Position numbers and translations under genes: made by a program. Below the pieces are notes generated by a model that was given only the letters and a program-made list of their open reading frames with translations, did no database searches and was not told the origin of the DNA. From contig NZ_FOIA01000005.1 in NCBI RefSeq assembly GCF_900111605.1, positions 62,001 through 126,000 on the forward strand: a stretch of 64,000 bases of DNA, in the 5' to 3' direction. This document shows, piece by piece, positions 63,556 to 64,000 of this stretch (the first letter of the stretch is position 1; every line of letters starts with the position of its first letter). The stretch comes from Nitrosomonas marina (GTDB lineage: Bacteria; Pseudomonadota; Gammaproteobacteria; Burkholderiales; Nitrosomonadaceae).

Positions 63556-63915
63556 CCTATCACGTCATCTAGGCGATTTTAGCTTCTCAGTTGGCATCGT
63601 TTATCGTTCGATATTGACATGACTGTTGGCCTTTTTTTGGCTATTCTTCGCTCGAAGAATAAGGTGAAAGTGAACGTAAATTGCTAAAAAATTCTGAATG
63701 AAAAAAGAAGGCTGGAATTAAACCGCGATCCCAGTTTTACACTGATGTGATAAAAATTTCAGCAGATATTTTTCAGGGCAACTAATTACTTGTCAGGTGG
63801 AATCAGGCCTAAATGCATGTATGAGTAATCACGAACCAACCAGAAGCACGACATAAGCAATGAATATAAACACGATCAGGACGACCATAAAGCCATCTTG
63901 CTGCCACTGGCTGTT
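63556..63915. other. intergenic stretch without a recognised gene
   Basis: This 360-bp stretch holds a weak hairpin with GATTTT just after the tal stop (63555-63580), a perfect 9-bp inverted repeat TATTCTTCG...CGAAGAATA at 63642-63661 with only two bases between the arms, and, on the minus strand, a very short hydrophobic frame (63823-63882). None is firmly assignable. Confidence 0.5.
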
Positions 63916-64000
63916 TTAATTCTTTGACTTAAGCGAAATCTGGTTTTTGGCATCAAACTCACTGTCGGCTGACTTAATCTGTTTGGCAAGTGATCTGATT
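63916..64000 (-). CDS. possible C-terminal end of a gene entering from beyond the window
   Basis: On the minus strand an open frame comes in from base 64000 and ends at TAA 63916-63918. The visible 27 residues are hydrophilic and read RSLAKQIKSADSEFDAKNQI and then SLKSKN. This could be the tail of an unseen protein; with so little sequence it may be chance. Confidence 0.25.
   Translation of the reverse strand, partial: IRSLAKQIKSADSEFDAKNQISLKSKN

Overview
The window is an ordinary chromosomal stretch of a betaproteobacterium, most likely a Nitrosomonadaceae ammonia oxidiser such as Nitrosomonas. That assignment rests on gene order: ilvI-ilvH-ilvC-psd-pssA-leuA, a his cluster running into hinT-tatABC, and tRNA-Leu-tig-clpP-clpX-lon. 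There are no amo/hao genes here to prove it. Coding density is high, and I see no prophage, CRISPR array or rRNA.

Layout. Positions 1-8111 are a minus-strand block: leuA (cut by the window edge), pssA, psd, ilvC, ilvH, ilvI, tldD and a nitrilase-family amidohydrolase. From 8368 the plus strand carries glnE, a type IV pilin behind a textbook sigma-54 promoter, hisCBHAFIE-hinT-tatABC, a small secreted protein of unknown function, and a copper module (copA plus a copZ-like chaperone). At 23291 an orphan ABC ATPase (minus) and a TesA-like esterase (plus) start head to head on one CATG. Then come rluC (minus), rne with a long leader, a decayed IS630-type mini-element, tyrA, the CIRCE-controlled groESL operon, a YciK-like reductase, tRNA-Leu(UAG) and tig-clpP-clpX-lon. 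A 143-bp MITE-like insertion sits between clpX and lon. Next are a frameshifted cysH, a 2-Cys peroxiredoxin and a two-CBS-domain protein.

The right third (41892-63555) is a co-directional energy and carbon block: a complete complex I operon nuoA-B-CD-E-F-G-H-I-J-K-L-M-N, followed by acetate kinase, phosphoketolase, alpha-glucan phosphorylase and transaldolase. The complex I is of the Escherichia coli type (fused NuoCD, NuoG with an extra N7-type cluster motif), unlike the split NuoC/NuoD usual in betaproteobacteria. The four following enzymes could turn stored glycogen and sugar phosphates into acetyl phosphate, ATP and acetate.

No wholly new defence or enzymatic system was found. The most unusual items are the two small mobile-element relics, the cysH frameshift, the shared CATG start, the E. 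coli-type complex I joined to a phosphoketolase cluster, and several unexplained palindromes.
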